Source: CAYYRI01 sp964474185
GTDB taxonomy: Bacteria; Patescibacteriota; Minisyncoccia; Minisyncoccales; RBG-13-42-11
Assembly (NCBI GenBank): GCA_964474185.1
Contig: CAYYRI010000027.1
Coordinates: 1 to 6,243, forward strand
DNA length: 6,243 nucleotides
Reading direction: 5' to 3'
A program made the translations under genes and the position numbers. Each line of letters starts with the position of its first letter. Within the stretch, counting starts at the first letter, position 1. This document shows positions 4,522 through 6,243 of the stretch, piece after piece. A model generated the notes under the pieces. It had not been told where the DNA came from. It was given only the letters and a program-made list of their open reading frames with translations, and did no database searches.

Positions 4522-6106
4522 CCATGTAAGTGTCCTTCAGCTTATAACCTGATTTTCGGAAATAATCTCTCGCTCCGATTCCCGCGATTACGGAAATATT
4601 TTTTAAATTATATTCTTTCCCTGTTATTTTCTCCGCTTCTTTTATCAGTCTTTTCCCCAATCCTTTGTGTTGTGGCGAAATTAGGAGTGAAGTCGGGCTT
4701 TCTCCTATGGGATGGAGCTGGCCGTAAGTGTGAATTTCCCTGATTATCGCCTTATTTTCTGAGGAAATGCGTAAGCGCAATAAACTGTAAAGTTTGGTTC
4801 TGTTTTTATTTTCGAAACTTAGAAATATTTCTTTACCGTCCGAAGCCGAATAATCTTCCCGAAAAAGATAAATTTTTTCTTTAGGTGTATAACTTTCCTT
4901 TACTTCCCGACACCTGATGCATTTACACTTCCAAGCGCCAGCGAAGGAGGAAGAAGAAGATTTATCTTCTTCGCCCTGCTGATTTTTCTTTTTCATATCT
5001 TCCATTAATAATTGCCGCAAATTGGAAATTTTAGCGGGTCCCGAAACCACGCTTTTTGAAGGAATGTCCCTGGTTATCCTTTGGATCCTGATATAATAAG
5101 GGATTTCTTTTTTTATTGATTCAATCAGATTCATCAGTTGTTGTTTTGTATAGGGACGATATTCCCCCTTTTTCCATAATTTATATAAGGGGGCCTCTTT
5201 TAAAAGCGCGCAAGGATAAATTTTCAAAAGATCGGGCTGGAAGCGGGAATCGGAGAACAATTCTTTGAACATTTTTTCATCATGTTTCAAATCGGAACCC
5301 GGCAGATTTGGCATCATCTGGTATAAAACTTTAAATCCGGCATCTTTTAAAAGTTTTGTCGCCAAAATCGTTTCTTTGACCCCGTGTCCCCGAAAATTCA
5401 GTTTCAAGACGTTGTCATAAATCGACTGGACCCCCAATTCAACCATTGTAACCCCCAATTTTCTCATCCGTTGGATCTCTTTTGCGTTAATAAAATCGGG
5501 CCTCGTCTCAACTGATAATCCCACGACTCTGTGTTTTGTTTTTTCATTTAATCTTTGGGCCATTTTTAAATTTTTGCTGTTTTTTTTATTACATGCCTCA
5601 AAGCATCTTTTAATAAACCAATCTTGGTATCTTTTCGGATAAAAAGACCATGTTCCGCCGACCGTTCTCAGTTCTATTTTATCCGTCGGGTGGCCCTCCC
5701 ATTCCAGCATTTCTATTCTTTTCCCGACCTGCAGATAAGGATCGTAGTTTAATCTTTTAGCCCTTTCCACTGCCGGTTCTCCGGAAACATAACTTTTGGG
5801 AATGCCTGATTCCTGCGGACAATAAAGGCATCGGCCGGGGCAGGGATAGGGCTTGGTTAAAACCGAAATATTTACGATTCCCGAGAGCGAACGGACGGGT
5901 CTGGTTTTGAGGAGCGACTCGACAGTAATCGATTTTTTGATCTTTCTCTTTTTTAATAATTCATGGTAAGTTTTCAGTAGAGCGATATTATTCGGGCAGG
6001 GGATTTTATGCTTTTTGGCCGTTTTTCTTTTGATTCCAGCCAAAACATCCCGATTTTTTACTTCGGATTTCGAAAGATATAAAATCATTGATTCTAAAGC
6101 GTTCAT
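4496..6106 (-). CDS. elp3: Elp3: tRNA uridine-34 carboxymethylation radical SAM/acetyltransferase
   Basis: Single-polypeptide Elp3 that uses acetyl-CoA and radical SAM chemistry to make 5-carboxymethyluridine at tRNA wobble position 34. Numbering here counts from a TTG at 6112; the ATG at 6106 is codon 3 and is preferred, giving 536 residues. The radical SAM cluster motif is CPGRCLYC (Cys91, Cys95, Cys98). Typical core blocks follow: ELRTVGGTWSFYP (147-159), VGLSVETRPD (197-206) and PNLPGSD (268-274). The zinc-binding linker is CKCIRCRE (396-403). The GNAT domain carries the acetyl-CoA loop QHKGLG (481-486) and the characteristic end GIGARDYFRKSGY. Just before the zinc motif lies an unusual 18-residue low-complexity insert (377-394). 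No Shine-Dalgarno precedes the start. The gene overlaps the glycosylase at its 3' end and shares CATG with the divergent methyltransferase. Confidence 0.97.
   Translation of the reverse strand: MNALESMILYLSKSEVKNRDVLAGIKRKTAKKHKIPCPNNIALLKTYHELLKKRKIKKSITVESLLKTRPVRSLSGIVNISVLTKPYPCPGRCLYCPQESGIPKSYVSGEPAVERAKRLNYDPYLQVGKRIEMLEWEGHPTDKIELRTVGGTWSFYPKRYQDWFIKRCFEACNKKNSKNLKMAQRLNEKTKHRVVGLSVETRPDFINAKEIQRMRKLGVTMVELGVQSIYDNVLKLNFRGHGVKETILATKLLKDAGFKVLYQMMPNLPGSDLKHDEKMFKELFSDSRFQPDLLKIYPCALLKEAPLYKLWKKGEYRPYTKQQLMNLIESIKKEIPYYIRIQRITRDIPSKSVVSGPAKISNLRQLLMEDMKKKNQQGEEDKSSSSSFAGAWKCKCIRCREVKESYTPKEKIYLFREDYSASDGKEIFLSFENKNRTKLYSLLRLRISSENKAIIREIHTYGQLHPIGESPTSLLISPQHKGLGKRLIKEAEKITGKEYNLKNISVIAGIGARDYFRKSGYKLKDTYMVKNVRKAS
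4953..4972. repeat. Short perfect inverted repeat inside elp3
   Basis: GAAGAAGAT (4953-4961) and ATCTTCTTC (4964-4972) form a nine-base palindrome with a two-base centre, inside a purine/pyrimidine-biased tract. It encodes the EDKSSSSS low-complexity linker just before the Elp3 zinc cysteines and probably arose by slippage or inverted duplication. A regulatory role is not indicated. Confidence 0.6.
6057..6085 (+). promoter_or_regulatory. Weak candidate promoter for the methyltransferase, inside elp3
   Basis: TTTACT (6057-6062), a 17-bp spacer and TAAAAT (6080-6085) lie in the first codons of elp3 on the opposite strand. The start site would be near 6092, giving a leader of about 13 bases without a Shine-Dalgarno. 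The -35 match is poor and the region is A+T-rich, so chance is likely enough. A promoter must nevertheless lie inside elp3 if the methyltransferase starts its own transcript. Confidence 0.3.
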
Positions 6107-6243
6107 GGACAAAAAATACGCTGAATATTTATTGGAGAAAACTCGTCAAGATTATAATCAGATTGCCGATGATTTTTCAAGGACTAGAACTTACGTTTGG
6201 GAGGAGCTGGGTTTTTTCAGGGAATATGCGCTTCGGGGAGACA
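6105..6243 (+). CDS. Trm9-like class I SAM-dependent methyltransferase, N-terminus only
   Basis: Forty-six codons are visible before the window ends. The pattern YNQIADDFSRTR (17-28), then Trp32 and an aromatic-rich helix, matches the segment that precedes the SAM-binding motif in Trm9/ALKBH8-type tRNA methyltransferases, recalled as Y..IA..FS.TR...W......F. Those enzymes methylate 5-carboxymethyluridine at wobble position 34, which is the product of Elp3. Similar short methyltransferases are common in Parcubacteria and are usually annotated only as class I. The SAM-binding glycine motif lies beyond the window, so the activity cannot be checked. The gene is divergent from elp3, and the two ATGs share the palindrome CATG (6104-6107). 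The methyltransferase assignment is fairly secure; the Trm9-type substrate is an inference from motif plus neighbour. Confidence 0.72.
   Translation, partial: MDKKYAEYLLEKTRQDYNQIADDFSRTRTYVWEELGFFREYALRGD
6151..6180 (-). promoter_or_regulatory. Putative elp3 promoter inside the methyltransferase gene
   Basis: On the minus strand TTGAAA (6180-6175, five of six) is followed after 18 bp by a perfect TATAAT (6156-6151). Transcription would start near 6144, leaving a leader of about 38 bases before the ATG at 6106. The boxes lie within codons of the opposite gene, as expected when no intergenic space exists. The -10 sits in the palindrome GATTATAATC (6150-6159), so it also reads TATAAT on the plus strand. 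Confidence 0.45.

Noticed and set aside
4953..4972. Palindrome as a terminator or operator
   Set aside because: It is deep inside elp3, A+T-rich with a two-base loop and no T-tract, so it is best read as low-complexity coding sequence.
6110..6112. TTG as the start of elp3
   Set aside because: An ATG two codons downstream fits better. No ribosome binding site favours the TTG, and no family conservation is visible in the extra two residues.

Overview
The window looks like a piece of a Patescibacteria/CPR (Parcubacteria-like) genome assembled from a metagenome. The case rests on the gene set (RtcB, a DUF763 protein, an Fe-S uracil-DNA glycosylase, a single-subunit Elp3 and a small class I methyltransferase), on tight or overlapping gene packing, on a bacterial stem-loop terminator and on sigma70-like promoter boxes. 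TGA serves as a stop codon in three genes, so the Gracilibacteria/Absconditabacteria recoding of UGA is not in use. An archaeal (DPANN) origin is less likely but cannot be excluded, because several of these families are shared with archaea.

Left region (1-2703), rtcB operon. After the tail of a terminator and a good promoter comes an orphaned first 20 codons of an rtcB gene (from 60). It is cut off by a LAGLIDADG homing-endonuclease gene (118-921). A second, complete rtcB then starts at 918 with its own diverged copy of the same 20 codons. This is neither an intein nor a recognisable intron. The endonuclease appears to have landed inside the 5' end of rtcB carrying a replacement 5' end, so the RNA ligase stays intact while the old start is left as a leader. 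The 3' end of rtcB is interrupted by 100 Ns flanked by an exact 55-bp duplication, an assembly artefact. Removing 155 nt restores a normal 478-residue RtcB. A 58-codon basic ORF follows and ends inside a strong intrinsic terminator.

Middle region (2704-4521). A new promoter whose predicted start site falls on the ATG drives a DUF763 protein with a helix-hairpin-helix. An overlapping 41-codon ORF and an Fe-S family-4-like uracil-DNA glycosylase with altered catalytic motifs follow. This looks like a small nucleic-acid repair operon.

Right region (4496-6243). elp3 (tRNA wobble-uridine carboxymethylation) runs leftward and overlaps the end of the glycosylase gene tail to tail. Its ATG shares the palindrome CATG with the ATG of a rightward methyltransferase cut by the window edge. 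The visible N-terminus of that methyltransferase resembles Trm9/ALKBH8, the enzyme that methylates the Elongator product in eukaryotes. The pair may be a compact two-gene wobble-uridine (cm5U to mcm5U) module.

No gene-free stretch longer than 300 bases exists. No rRNA, tRNA, CRISPR or insertion sequence was seen.
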